DNA of 23,013 nt from JAQGMJ01 sp036271855. Lineage in GTDB: Bacteria > Pseudomonadota > Gammaproteobacteria > Burkholderiales > JAEUOS01. A program made the translations under genes and the position numbers. A model generated the notes under the pieces. It made no database searches and was not told the origin of the DNA. It saw only the letters and a program-made list of their open reading frames with translations. The stretch is taken from contig DATAZV010000414.1 in assembly GCA_036271855.1 (NCBI GenBank), positions 1 through 23,013 of the forward strand, given 5' to 3'. This document shows positions 1 through 6,516 of this stretch, piece after piece. Numbering within the stretch: the first letter of the stretch is position 1; each line of letters begins with the position of its first letter.

Positions 1-123
1 TACCTGCTGCCGCGCGAAACCAACATCCGCCGCGTGTTCGTCGACAACACCACGCACCGGCCCACCTTCTGGGTCGGCAGCAACCACGGTGCCTCCATCG
101 TCAAGCTGGAGACGCTGGACTAG
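1..123 (+). CDS. C-terminal end of a Vgb/streptogramin-lyase-like beta-propeller protein (partial)
   Basis: An open frame enters from the left edge and stops at a TAG at 121-123, giving 41 visible residues. The tail reads as a last propeller blade: a short strand with RRVFVDN, then FWVGSNHGASIVKLETLD at the stop. A Trp-Val-Gly-x-Asn-His-Gly-x-x-Ile-Val-Lys ending is what I know from proteins annotated as virginiamycin B lyase or the SMP-30/streptogramin lyase family, which are seven-bladed propellers, often periplasmic. In most soil bacteria these homologues are not proven antibiotic lyases. Catalytic residues, signal peptide and start lie outside the window, so only family membership can be suggested. 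Confidence 0.6.
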   Translation, partial: YLLPRETNIRRVFVDNTTHRPTFWVGSNHGASIVKLETLD

Positions 124-135
124 GCGCAAGCGCGT

Positions 136-155
136 CCGCGCGGCACGCCGCGCGG
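136..155. terminator. Perfect GC hairpin after the Vgb-like gene
   Basis: Two 9-base arms, CCGCGCGGC and GCCGCGCGG, are exact inverted repeats separated by AC, 12 bases after the stop codon. There is no clean T-run behind it (only CTTGTT), so it is either a weak terminator or an mRNA 3'-end stabiliser. The position between two plus-strand genes fits a transcript end. Confidence 0.4.
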
Positions 156-197
156 GCCCTTGTTCATCGGCAAACCCATTCCGCCAAGGACCGAAGC

Positions 198-506
198 ATG
201 ATCCACGTCATCGCCATCATCACCGCCAAACCCGGCCAGCGCGCCGCGATTCTCGAGCACTATCGCGGCAACGTCGCCGCCGTGCGCGCCGAGCAGGGCT
301 GCATCGAATACGGCGCGGTGGTCGACGCCGACAACGCCCTGCCGTTCCAGACCGAATGGGGCGCCGACACCTTCGCGGTGGTGGAAAAGTGGCAAAGCAT
401 GGAAGCGCTCAAGGCCCACGCCGCCGCGCCACACATGGCGGCCTACGGGGCGAAAACGAAAGAGCTGATCGCCACCCGGGTGATCCACATCATGCAGCCG
501 GCGTGA
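198..506 (+). CDS. ABM-domain (antibiotic biosynthesis monooxygenase-like) protein
   Basis: This 102-residue protein is a single ABM domain of the YgiN/quinol monooxygenase type, a dimeric ferredoxin-like fold that usually handles quinones or other small aromatic compounds without a cofactor. Visible hallmarks are the first strand MIHVIAIITAKPG, the EQGCIEYGAV strand (residues 35-44), the VVEKWQSMEALKAHAAAPHM segment with the conserved E-x-W and the H-x-x-x-x-H spacing, and a short C-terminal strand. The length is normal for the family. The ATG is preceded by AAGGA 9-10 bases upstream. It stands alone between two hairpins (136-155 and 570-589), so it is probably monocistronic. The substrate is unknown; some ABM proteins act as stress-related quinone reductases or heme-degrading enzymes. 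Confidence 0.85.
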   Translation: MIHVIAIITAKPGQRAAILEHYRGNVAAVRAEQGCIEYGAVVDADNALPFQTEWGADTFAVVEKWQSMEALKAHAAAPHMAAYGAKTKELIATRVIHIMQPA

Positions 507-569
507 GTACCACCCGGGCAAAGCCGGTTAAACCCGCGCAAGCCCGGCCAGACCCAGCCCGGCCGGCCC

Positions 570-589
570 GGGCAGGGAAAGCCCTGCCC
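570..589 (+). terminator. Hairpin terminator candidate after the ABM gene
   Basis: GGGCAGGG and CCCTGCCC form a perfect 8-bp stem around an AAAG loop, followed by TAAAGATTT. The T-run is interrupted, but stem, tetraloop and position (63 bases after the ABM stop, before the GAF gene) fit an intrinsic terminator. The region just upstream (541-569) is itself rich in GGCC/CCGG palindromes. Confidence 0.5.
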
Positions 590-655
590 TAAAGATTTCG
601 TGCTGCCTGCCGTTAGCCTCTGGACCAGCACTACGCTGTTTTTCCGGACCTCAAC

Positions 656-1252
656 GTGCAATACGCGCCCGAACCCTCCAACGAAAGCCTGCGCATCGCC
701 GCCCTGCGGGCGATCGTGGTCGACGACACCTTGCCGGAAGAGCGCTTCGACCGCATCGTGCAGTTCGCCGCGGTGGAGTTCGACGCGCCCATCGTCGCCA
801 TCACCCTGGTCGACGCGCAGTACCGCGAGTTCAAGGCGCATGTCGGCCTGGACGGCTACGGCGGGCCGCGCGATCTCTCGTTCATCTCGCAGGCGGTGCT
901 GGAACCCGACATGCTGGTGGTGGTGGACGCGCATTTCGACGCGCGCTTCGCCGACAACCCGCTGGTCACCGGCGCGCCGCATCTGCGCTCCTATGCCGGC
1001 GCGCCCCTGCGCACGCCGGCCGGTGAAGTGCTGGGCGTGCTGTGCCTGATCGACACCAAGCCGCGCGGCCTGGACGAATTCGAGCGCGCCATCCTGCGCA
1101 CCCTGCGCGACCTGACGGTGAATGAACTGACGCACACCCCCGTGGTGCGCGCCGCCGGGTGCTCCGACGTGCTGGCTTCCACCGCGAAACTGTCGACCCT
1201 GCTGCCGCACCAGATGCCGGCCGGCCAGGACGGCGCCCAGGCGGGGGTGTGA
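656..1252 (+). CDS. GAF-domain protein, putative signalling sensor
   Basis: This 198-residue protein consists of one GAF domain (about residues 25-155) with short tails. The pattern is typical of stand-alone bacterial GAF proteins: a helix with FDRIVQFAAVEFDAPIVAIT, the VDAQYREFKAHVGLD strand pair, a serine/charged loop (RDLSFISQAVLEPDMLVVVDAH), then LRSYAGAPLRTPAGEVLGVLCLID. GAF domains bind small ligands (cyclic nucleotides, formate, heme, bilins) or serve as dimerisation modules. I see no GGDEF, EAL or kinase domain attached. The start is uncertain: a TAG at 614 closes the frame upstream and no strong ribosome site precedes the GTG at 656, so translation could begin at another near-cognate codon. 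The next gene begins 4 bases after its stop, so the two are almost certainly co-translated and may form one signalling pair. Confidence 0.8.
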   Translation: MQYAPEPSNESLRIAALRAIVVDDTLPEERFDRIVQFAAVEFDAPIVAITLVDAQYREFKAHVGLDGYGGPRDLSFISQAVLEPDMLVVVDAHFDARFADNPLVTGAPHLRSYAGAPLRTPAGEVLGVLCLIDTKPRGLDEFERAILRTLRDLTVNELTHTPVVRAAGCSDVLASTAKLSTLLPHQMPAGQDGAQAGV

Positions 1253-1256
1253 AGCG

Positions 1257-1715
1257 ATGGACGCGCAACTCCCCAGTTCAGCCGAAACCGCGACCGCCGA
1301 GGCGGCGGATTCAGGCCCCCGAAGTACCGGCGCGCGTTCGAAGGTCCTGCTGATCGTCGAACCCGACTACATGCTGCGCCGGACCGTCGCCCTGACGGCG
1401 CGCTCGCTGGACCTGGGTGAAATCAACGAAACCTCCACCTACGAAGACGCGCAAGCCATCCTCAGCCACCGGCATATCGACGGCCTGCTGCTCGCCCTGG
1501 GTGACGGCGAACAGGGCTTCGCCTTGCTCGAGCGCATTCGCGGCGGCGCGATGAAATGCGCCGCCGACCTGCCCGTCGCGGTGGTCGCGCATGGACTCGA
1601 CCTGGCGCGCGCCACCCGCCTGCGCGACCTCGGCGTGGTGTACATCGCGGTGCGCCCGGCCAAAGCACGCGCCCTGCTCGAAGCCATGAGCGCCATCGCC
1701 CGGCCGCGCGCCTAG
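1257..1715 (+). CDS. Degenerate response-regulator receiver domain protein
   Basis: The 152-residue product has a 28-residue disordered start (Ala/Ser/Pro-rich) and then one CheY-like receiver fold (about residues 28-148) with no output domain. Strand 1 is KVLLIVEPD, strand 3 is IDGLLLALGDGEQGF, strand 4 is LPVAVVAHG and strand 5 is VVYIAVRPAK. In normal receivers the end of strand 3 carries the phosphorylated Asp; here Ala80 sits there. Ala111 occupies the Thr/Ser switch site and Arg133 replaces the invariant Lys before Pro134. The acidic pair is reduced to Glu35/Asp37. It is therefore an atypical, probably phosphorylation-independent receiver, likely a protein-interaction module working with the GAF protein encoded 4 bp upstream. 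Family assignment is secure and the role is inferred. Confidence 0.75.
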   Translation: MDAQLPSSAETATAEAADSGPRSTGARSKVLLIVEPDYMLRRTVALTARSLDLGEINETSTYEDAQAILSHRHIDGLLLALGDGEQGFALLERIRGGAMKCAADLPVAVVAHGLDLARATRLRDLGVVYIAVRPAKARALLEAMSAIARPRA

Positions 1716-1758
1716 ACCGCCGCGCCTGGCCCGCGGTTCCGGGTTAGCATGCGCCACC

Positions 1759-1774
1759 TTCCCGAATCCGGGAA
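1759..1774. repeat. Short inverted repeat in the leader of the protease gene
   Basis: TTCCCG and CGGGAA are exact inverted repeats around AATC, centred about 32 bases upstream of the protease ATG and 51 bases after the receiver-gene stop. It may end the upstream transcript or fold in the protease leader. There is no T-run. Confidence 0.3.
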
Positions 1775-1798
1775 ACCTGAAATGTTCGCCCCGGCCGC

Positions 1799-2509
1799 AT
1801 GCCCCTACGCCCGCTTCTGCTGCTTTGCGCGGTCCTGCTCGCCGCGCCCGCCCATGCGGAACGGCTGAGCGCCGAGCTCGAGCCCGGCTTCATCCAGACC
1901 TACCGCAAGCTGGCGGTGAAAATCCTGCGCGGCAACGCCGGCGATACGCAGTTCATCGGCACCGGCTTTGCCTGGATGGAGGGCGGCCGTGTGCTGACGG
2001 TGACCAATTTCCACGTCGCGCAAAAAGGCCTGGCGGCCGACCCCGGCACCCAGGGCCTGCAGGTCGGCTTCGCCGCGCCGGTGTACTGGCACACCGCCAC
2101 CCGCGTACTCGGGGTGCCGGGAGCGGACCTGGCGATCATCGAGACCGACGTGGTGGCGCCGCAGGCGCGCCCCTACGAGCTGGGCGTGGCGGACCTGAAC
2201 GAGGAGGTGTACTCGATCAGCTACGACCAGGGCGACTTCCAGCAGGCCAGCCCGGTGGTCTACAAGGGCCGGGTGATGGGCATCGTCGGCGCATTGTTCC
2301 CTTCCTCCGAGCTGCTGATCAAGCCGCAGGTGCCGCCGGACGCCGTCAAGGTGTATGTGGTCGACGGCTCCGACTGCGTGCCCGGCGCCAGCGGCAGCAT
2401 GATGCTCAACAGCCGCGGCCAGGTGTTCGCCTACAACGCCGGGCGCATCGACAACGGCTATTGCATCGCGGTGGGCATCGAGGAAGTGCTGCGCGCGCTG
2501 GCGCGCTGA
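1799..2509 (+). CDS. Secreted trypsin-fold serine protease (S1 family)
   Basis: The 236-residue precursor starts with a clear Sec signal (Arg4, Leu-rich core, cleavage after AHA at residue 20). The mature part has the S1/HtrA-type chymotrypsin fold without a PDZ domain. His72 lies in TVTNFHVA, Asp110 in GADLAIIE and Ser198 in GASGS, giving a plausible triad in correct order and spacing. The nucleophile loop reads D-C-V-P-G-A-S-G-S; the usual form is G-D/N-S-G-G-P, so the residue before Ser is Ala and the last Gly is Ser. Cys193 and Cys222 could form a disulfide bridging the active-site loop. It is probably periplasmic or secreted. A peptidase of this short form can act in envelope quality control, but the target is unknown. 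Confidence 0.78.
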   Translation: MPLRPLLLLCAVLLAAPAHAERLSAELEPGFIQTYRKLAVKILRGNAGDTQFIGTGFAWMEGGRVLTVTNFHVAQKGLAADPGTQGLQVGFAAPVYWHTATRVLGVPGADLAIIETDVVAPQARPYELGVADLNEEVYSISYDQGDFQQASPVVYKGRVMGIVGALFPSSELLIKPQVPPDAVKVYVVDGSDCVPGASGSMMLNSRGQVFAYNAGRIDNGYCIAVGIEEVLRALAR

Positions 2510-2535
2510 CCGGCACAGCATCGGCCTGCGGTCGC

Positions 2536-2549
2536 CCCGCGCAAGCGGG
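2536..2549 (+). terminator. Weak terminator-like hairpin after the protease gene
   Basis: CCCGC and GCGGG pair around a GCAA tetraloop, followed by the A/T-rich stretch CATATTAGTTG. Stem length is only 5 bp and the tail is not a true T-run, so this is a modest candidate for ending the protease transcript before the channel gene. Confidence 0.3.
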
Positions 2550-2656
2550 CATATTAGTTGCGTGACCGATTATGCAAAATGCATTGATATCCACTCCGGG
2601 CGCGGCAAGACCGCGCGCGGGCGCGCGCCAATCTTCGCGGGGAACAGGGTGAGCCG

Positions 2657-3847
2657 ATGATCGGGAGCGACCCACCGCCAGCGGGGTCACAGGGAGAGCC
2701 GGCCGCGGCGCCGCCGGGCGTGGCTGGAAAACCTGTGCCACCGCCGCCGGCCGAGCGCCGCGCGCGGCCGATCCGCCGCGTGCCGCTGCCGCGCATGACC
2801 GGGCTGCTCGACTCGCCGGTGCGCAACCTGACCGTCGGCATCAGCTACACCCTGGCCGTGATGGCGCTGGCTACCTTCGCCTACATGGGCACCGGCTGGA
2901 GCTTCCGGGACGCCCTCTACATGGTCATCCTCACGGTCTACACGGTGGGCTACGACGAGGTGCGGCCGATCAACACGCCGGCCCTGAGCGCCATCACCAT
3001 GGCGCTGATCGTGATGGGTTGCACCGGCGTGATTTTTCTGAGCGGCGCCCTGGTGCAATACTTTACTTCGAGCCAGATCAACAAGGGGATCAAGCGCATG
3101 AACCATCAAATCGACGAATTGAGCGGGCATGTGATCGTCTGCGGCTTCGGCCGCCTGGGCCGCGTGCTGGCGCGCTCGCTCACCGCCAGCAGCGCCGGCT
3201 TCGTCGTCCTGGAGGAAAACGAGGCCGCCGCCGGCGAGGCGCGCCTGCAGGGCTACCTGTGCATCCATGGCGACGCCACCAGCGAGTCCACCCTGCGCGC
3301 CGCCGGCGTGACCCGCGCCCACGCGCTGGCCACCGTGCTGTCGAACGACGCGCTCAATGTGTTCATCACCCTCACCGCCCGGGCGCTTAGCCCGGAACTG
3401 TCGATCGTCGCCCGCGGCGAGCGCGCCAGCACCGAAAGCAAGCTGGTGCAGGCGGGCGCCGACAAGGTGGTGCTGCCGACGCAAATCGGCGCCGAGCGCA
3501 TCGCCGAGCTGCTGCTGTACCAGGAATCGGCGCGCATCATCGATGGCCTGGAGCGCTCCCACGGCTTCCAGCGTGCCCTGCGCAACTTCGGCATGGAGCT
3601 CGAAGTCGTCACCGCCGCGCCGCACAGCGCCGCCGTGCGGATGAACGTGGCGGCGATCGAGCGCCAGGCCAAGGGCGCCTTTTTCGTGGTGCAGATCAAC
3701 CGCCGCGACGGCGACGTCTTCACCAATCCGCCGCACACCACCATCGTCGGCGAGGGCGACGGCGTGGTGCTGCTCGGCCGCCCGGGACGCGCTGCCATTC
3801 TCGCCGCCCTGTTCGAATCGCGGCAACGCCTGGGGTCGCGGGATTGA
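2657..3847 (+). CDS. Two-TM potassium-channel-like protein with RCK (TrkA-N/TrkA-C) domain
   Basis: The 396-residue protein has a Pro/Ala-rich cytosolic start (1-45), TM1 (about 58-78), a pore helix and filter (82-101), TM2 (about 109-135) and a regulator-of-K-conductance module. The TrkA-N Rossmann part starts at GHVIVCGFGRLG (157-168, with the GxGxxG nucleotide site), and a TrkA-C domain covers about 305-388. The architecture matches Kch/MthK-type channels gated by nucleotide or ions. The filter reads T96-V-G-Y-D100 followed by E101, not the canonical TVGYG, so permeation properties may differ. GGGTGAG ahead of the ATG at 2657 supports this start, although Met47 could also serve. It is flanked by an unrelated protease and a ParA-like gene. 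Confidence 0.88.
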   Translation: MIGSDPPPAGSQGEPAAAPPGVAGKPVPPPPAERRARPIRRVPLPRMTGLLDSPVRNLTVGISYTLAVMALATFAYMGTGWSFRDALYMVILTVYTVGYDEVRPINTPALSAITMALIVMGCTGVIFLSGALVQYFTSSQINKGIKRMNHQIDELSGHVIVCGFGRLGRVLARSLTASSAGFVVLEENEAAAGEARLQGYLCIHGDATSESTLRAAGVTRAHALATVLSNDALNVFITLTARALSPELSIVARGERASTESKLVQAGADKVVLPTQIGAERIAELLLYQESARIIDGLERSHGFQRALRNFGMELEVVTAAPHSAAVRMNVAAIERQAKGAFFVVQINRRDGDVFTNPPHTTIVGEGDGVVLLGRPGRAAILAALFESRQRLGSRD

Positions 3848-3927
3848 AGGCGCGCATGTTGCCGCTGGTTCATTTACCCCGCGGTGTTAAAGTCCCATTC
3901 AACTCAAGCCATCCGGAACCCTAGAAC

Positions 3928-4614
3928 ATGAGCAACCTGCATTTCATCGGCGGCGAAAAAGGCGGGGTCGGCAAGTCGCTGGTGTCGCGCATCCTGGCGC
4001 AATACTGCATCGACCGCGGCCTGCCCTTCATCGGTTTCGACAGCGACAAGTCGCACGGCGCGCTGACGCGCTTTTATACGGACTATGCCGCCCCGGTGGT
4101 GGTGGACGACTTCAAAAGCCTGGACCGGATCGTCGAAACCGCCGCCGCCAGCCCGGATGAGCGGGTGATCGTCGACCTCGCCGCGCAAACCCACCACCCG
4201 CTGGTGCGCTGGCTGGAAGACTCCGGCGTGCTCGACCTGTGCGGTGACCTCGGCCTGACGCTTACCTATTGGCACGTGATGGACGCCGGGCGCGACTCGG
4301 TGGACCTGCTCAAGCGCCTGCTCGACCAGTTCGGCGCGCGCCTGAACCTGGTGGTGGTGCTCAACGCCCTGCGCGGCGACCAGTTCACCATCCTCGCCGA
4401 GTCGGGCCAGCGCGAGCGCGCCGAGCAGCTCGGTGCGCGGTTCATCACCCTGGGCCACCTGTCGGACGCCACCATGCAAAAAATCGATGCCCAAAGCACC
4501 AGCTTCTGGGCGGCGGTGAATCACACCGAAGGCAATCTCGGCCTGCTGGAACGCCAGCGCGTCAAGGTATGGCTGAACCGCGCCTACGAGCAGATCGCCA
4601 GCGTCGCCCCCTGA
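3928..4614 (+). CDS. Orphan ParA/MinD-type P-loop ATPase
   Basis: The 228-residue protein opens with a deviant Walker A motif, GEKGGVGKS at 9-17. It carries the signature Lys11 that marks the ParA/MinD/Soj class, with catalytic Lys16 and Ser17. FDSDKSHGALTRFY (37-50) corresponds to the Walker A' strand with Asp40, and RVIVDLAAQ (79-87) to Walker B with Asp83. The C-terminal half has LNLVVVLNALRGDQ, the usual base-recognition strand region. No ParB-like gene, parS-like repeat or MinC/E partner lies nearby, so it is an orphan. Relatives are annotated as mobilisation or nucleotide-binding proteins and may position cargo on the nucleoid or membrane. There is no strong ribosome site upstream. Confidence 0.8.
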   Translation: MSNLHFIGGEKGGVGKSLVSRILAQYCIDRGLPFIGFDSDKSHGALTRFYTDYAAPVVVDDFKSLDRIVETAAASPDERVIVDLAAQTHHPLVRWLEDSGVLDLCGDLGLTLTYWHVMDAGRDSVDLLKRLLDQFGARLNLVVVLNALRGDQFTILAESGQRERAEQLGARFITLGHLSDATMQKIDAQSTSFWAAVNHTEGNLGLLERQRVKVWLNRAYEQIASVAP

Positions 4615-4661
4615 ATTGCCGTCGGCACGGCCGGGATTGAACCTTGGTCACCGCGCCGAGG

Positions 4662-4712
4662 TCTGTAAAGACCGGGAACAATAATGCCGTGGGCGGCCGG
4701 CGCCGCCACGGG
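4662..4712. repeat. Two hairpins in the leader of the Nramp gene
   Basis: GGTCT/AGACC (about 4662-4675, loop GTAA) and a longer GC-rich imperfect stem from CGTGGGCGGC to GCCGCCACG (about 4688-4712) lie in the 106 bases before the Nramp start. The second ends directly at the GGGGAGA ribosome site, so it could affect initiation. I did not see the conserved core of the yybP-ykoY manganese riboswitch. Confidence 0.3.
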
Positions 4713-4720
4713 GAGACGGA

Positions 4721-6025
4721 ATGAGCGATGAGCGGGCGCAAGATGAAGCCGCGGCACCAGCGCCCGAGAAAGAGCCCGGCTGGCTGGAGAAGCTCGGCCC
4801 CGGCCTGATCACCGGCGCCGCCGACGACGACCCCAGCGGCATCGCCACCTATTCGCAGGGCGGCGCGCAGTTCGGCTACAACGTCGCCTGGACGCTTCTT
4901 TTTACCTACCCGCTGATGGTTGGCATCCAGCTCGCCAGCGCGCGCATCGGCCGGGTCACCGGCAAGGGGCTGACGGAAAACTTCAGCCGCATCTGCCCGC
5001 GCTGGCTGGTGTTCGGCCTGGTTGCCCTGCTGGCGGTGGCCAACGTGATCAACATCGGCGCCGACCTGAATGCCATGGGCGACGCCGCCAAGCTGGTGCT
5101 GGGCGGCTCGGGCACGCTCTACGCGGTGGTGTTCGGCGTCGCCTCGATGCTGCTGCAGGTGTTCATTCCCTACGAGGCCTACGTGCGGGTGCTGAAGTGG
5201 CTCACCCTGAGCCTGCTGGCCTACATCGGCGTGGCGCTGGTGGCGAACATCGACTGGGGCAAGGCCTTGCTGGCCACAGTGTGGCCGCACCTCACCTGGA
5301 GCCGCGACTACGCCACCACCGTGGTGGCGATCCTCGGCACCACCATCAGCCCCTACCTGTTCTTCTGGCAGGCCGAGCAGGAGGTCGAAGAGATCAAGCG
5401 GGTGGCGCGCGACAAGCCGCTGCGCATGGCGCCGGAGCAGATCCGTTCGAACTTCCGGCGCATCCGCTTCGACACCCTGATCGGCATGGGCTTTTCCAAC
5501 CTGATCGCGTTTTTCATGATCGTCGCCACCGCCGCCACGCTCAACGCCGGCGGCATCACCAACATCGCCACCACCGCGCAGGCAGCCAAGGCGCTGGAGC
5601 CGATCGCCGGGCACTTCGCCACTTTGCTGTTCGCCATGGGCATCATCGGCACCGGCCTGCTCGCCATTCCCGTGCTGGCCGGCTCCGCCGCCTACGCGGC
5701 GGCGGCGCTGCTCAATGTGCGGCGCGGGCTTGATCTGCAATTCGGCGCCGCGCGCTCGTTCTACATCATCCTGTGCGTGGCGGTGCTGATCGGCGTGGCC
5801 ATCAGCATCGCCGACCTCGACCCGATCAAGGCGCTTTACTGGTCGGCGGTGATCAACGCGGTGATCTCGGTGCCCATCATGGTGGCGGTGATGGTCGCCG
5901 CCTGCAGCGTCAAGGTGATGAAAAACCTCACCCTGTCGAAAAAGTGGCGCGTGCTCGGCTGGGCCGCCACCGCCGCCATGGCGCTGGCCACCGCGGTGAT
6001 GTTCTGGGCGATGGTGACCGGCTGA
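4721..6025 (+). CDS. Nramp-related divalent metal transporter with altered metal-site motifs
   Basis: This 434-residue, 11-12 TM protein of the Nramp (MntH-like, APC fold) family imports divalent metals, usually Mn2+ or Fe2+ with protons. GPGLITGAADDDPSG (26-40) is TM1 and GAQFGY (48-53) follows it as in MntH. TM6 is AILGTTISPYLFFWQ (203-217). In canonical Nramps TM1 has D-P-G-N and TM6 has M-P-H; here they read D37-P-S-G40 and S210-P-Y212, so the metal-binding Asn, Met and the nearby His are absent while the Asp is kept. This marks a divergent Nramp clade whose ion selectivity may differ (possibly a harder ion such as Mg2+ or Mn2+). GGGGAGACGGA precedes the ATG. Its neighbours give no regulatory hint. 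Confidence 0.87.
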   Translation: MSDERAQDEAAAPAPEKEPGWLEKLGPGLITGAADDDPSGIATYSQGGAQFGYNVAWTLLFTYPLMVGIQLASARIGRVTGKGLTENFSRICPRWLVFGLVALLAVANVINIGADLNAMGDAAKLVLGGSGTLYAVVFGVASMLLQVFIPYEAYVRVLKWLTLSLLAYIGVALVANIDWGKALLATVWPHLTWSRDYATTVVAILGTTISPYLFFWQAEQEVEEIKRVARDKPLRMAPEQIRSNFRRIRFDTLIGMGFSNLIAFFMIVATAATLNAGGITNIATTAQAAKALEPIAGHFATLLFAMGIIGTGLLAIPVLAGSAAYAAAALLNVRRGLDLQFGAARSFYIILCVAVLIGVAISIADLDPIKALYWSAVINAVISVPIMVAVMVAACSVKVMKNLTLSKKWRVLGWAATAAMALATAVMFWAMVTG

Positions 6026-6046
6026 GCGCGGATTGCGATGGCTGCG

Positions 6047-6076
6047 CGAATCCGAGTTGTGGCGCAGGCGGATTCG
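6047..6076. repeat. Inverted repeat between the Nramp and SnoaL-like genes
   Basis: CGAATCCG (6047-6054) and CGGATTCG (6069-6076) are exact 8-base inverted repeats with a 14-base loop, 21 bases after the Nramp stop. The hairpin lacks a T-run; it may stabilise the upstream mRNA or be an operator for the downstream gene. Confidence 0.35.
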
Positions 6077-6116
6077 GAGTGAAATCGCCTCCCCTGTCCA
6101 ACAAGAGGAACACCCG

Positions 6117-6494
6117 ATGCCCACGCGCGAACGCGTCGCCGCCTTCATCCGTCTCGTCGAAAGCGGCGACCACGTCAAGGCGATCGAGGACTACTACCAC
6201 GAAGACGCCAGCATGCGCGAGAACAGCCGGCCGCCGCGTACCGGCCGCGACGCCCTGGTGGCCTACGAGGCGAGCGTGCTGGAGCGGCGCAAGCTCAAGG
6301 CCGTCGACACCCATCCCGCGCACGCGGTGCTGATCGACGGCGACAATGTGGCGATCCACTGGACCTTTGACTTCGTCGACCCGCAGGGCGGCCGCCTGCG
6401 CCTGACCGAAGTGGCGCTGCAGCGCTGGCGCGGCGACCGGATTGCCGAAGAGCGTTTTTTCTACGATCCTGCATCCATCCTGCCGCCAGCTTGA
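6117..6494 (+). CDS. SnoaL-like (NTF2 fold) protein
   Basis: The 125-residue protein begins at an ATG preceded by AAGAGGAA, which decides the start over longer versions of the frame. It has the order of the NTF2/SnoaL-like fold: helix MPTRERVAAFIRLVESGD, the helix/strand IEDYYHEDASMRENS, RTGRDALVAYEASVLE, then strands AVLIDGDNVAIHWTFDF, LRLTEVALQRWRGDRIAEERFFYDP. The last pair (W-R-G-D-R-I-x-E-E-R-F-F-Y-D) is a strong family signature. Such proteins are polyketide-cyclase-like, small isomerases or ligand-binding domains. No catalytic role can be assigned. The stop lies 22 bases from the converging TPR/glycosyltransferase gene. Confidence 0.82.
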   Translation: MPTRERVAAFIRLVESGDHVKAIEDYYHEDASMRENSRPPRTGRDALVAYEASVLERRKLKAVDTHPAHAVLIDGDNVAIHWTFDFVDPQGGRLRLTEVALQRWRGDRIAEERFFYDPASILPPA

Positions 6495-6516
6495 ACCGCC
6501 CAATGCCGCGCGTGCT

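Noticed and set aside
2687..3826. 379-residue minus-strand open frame over the channel gene
   Set aside because: Antisense shadow with low-complexity translation; the plus-strand gene has pore and RCK motifs.
4615..4720. Manganese (yybP-ykoY) riboswitch ahead of the Nramp gene
   Set aside because: Hairpins are present but I do not find the conserved internal loops, and GGGGAGA is explained as the ribosome site.
4562..6178. 538-residue minus-strand open frame over the Nramp gene
   Set aside because: His/Gly/Arg-rich shadow of a well-supported transporter gene; no ribosome site or family pattern.
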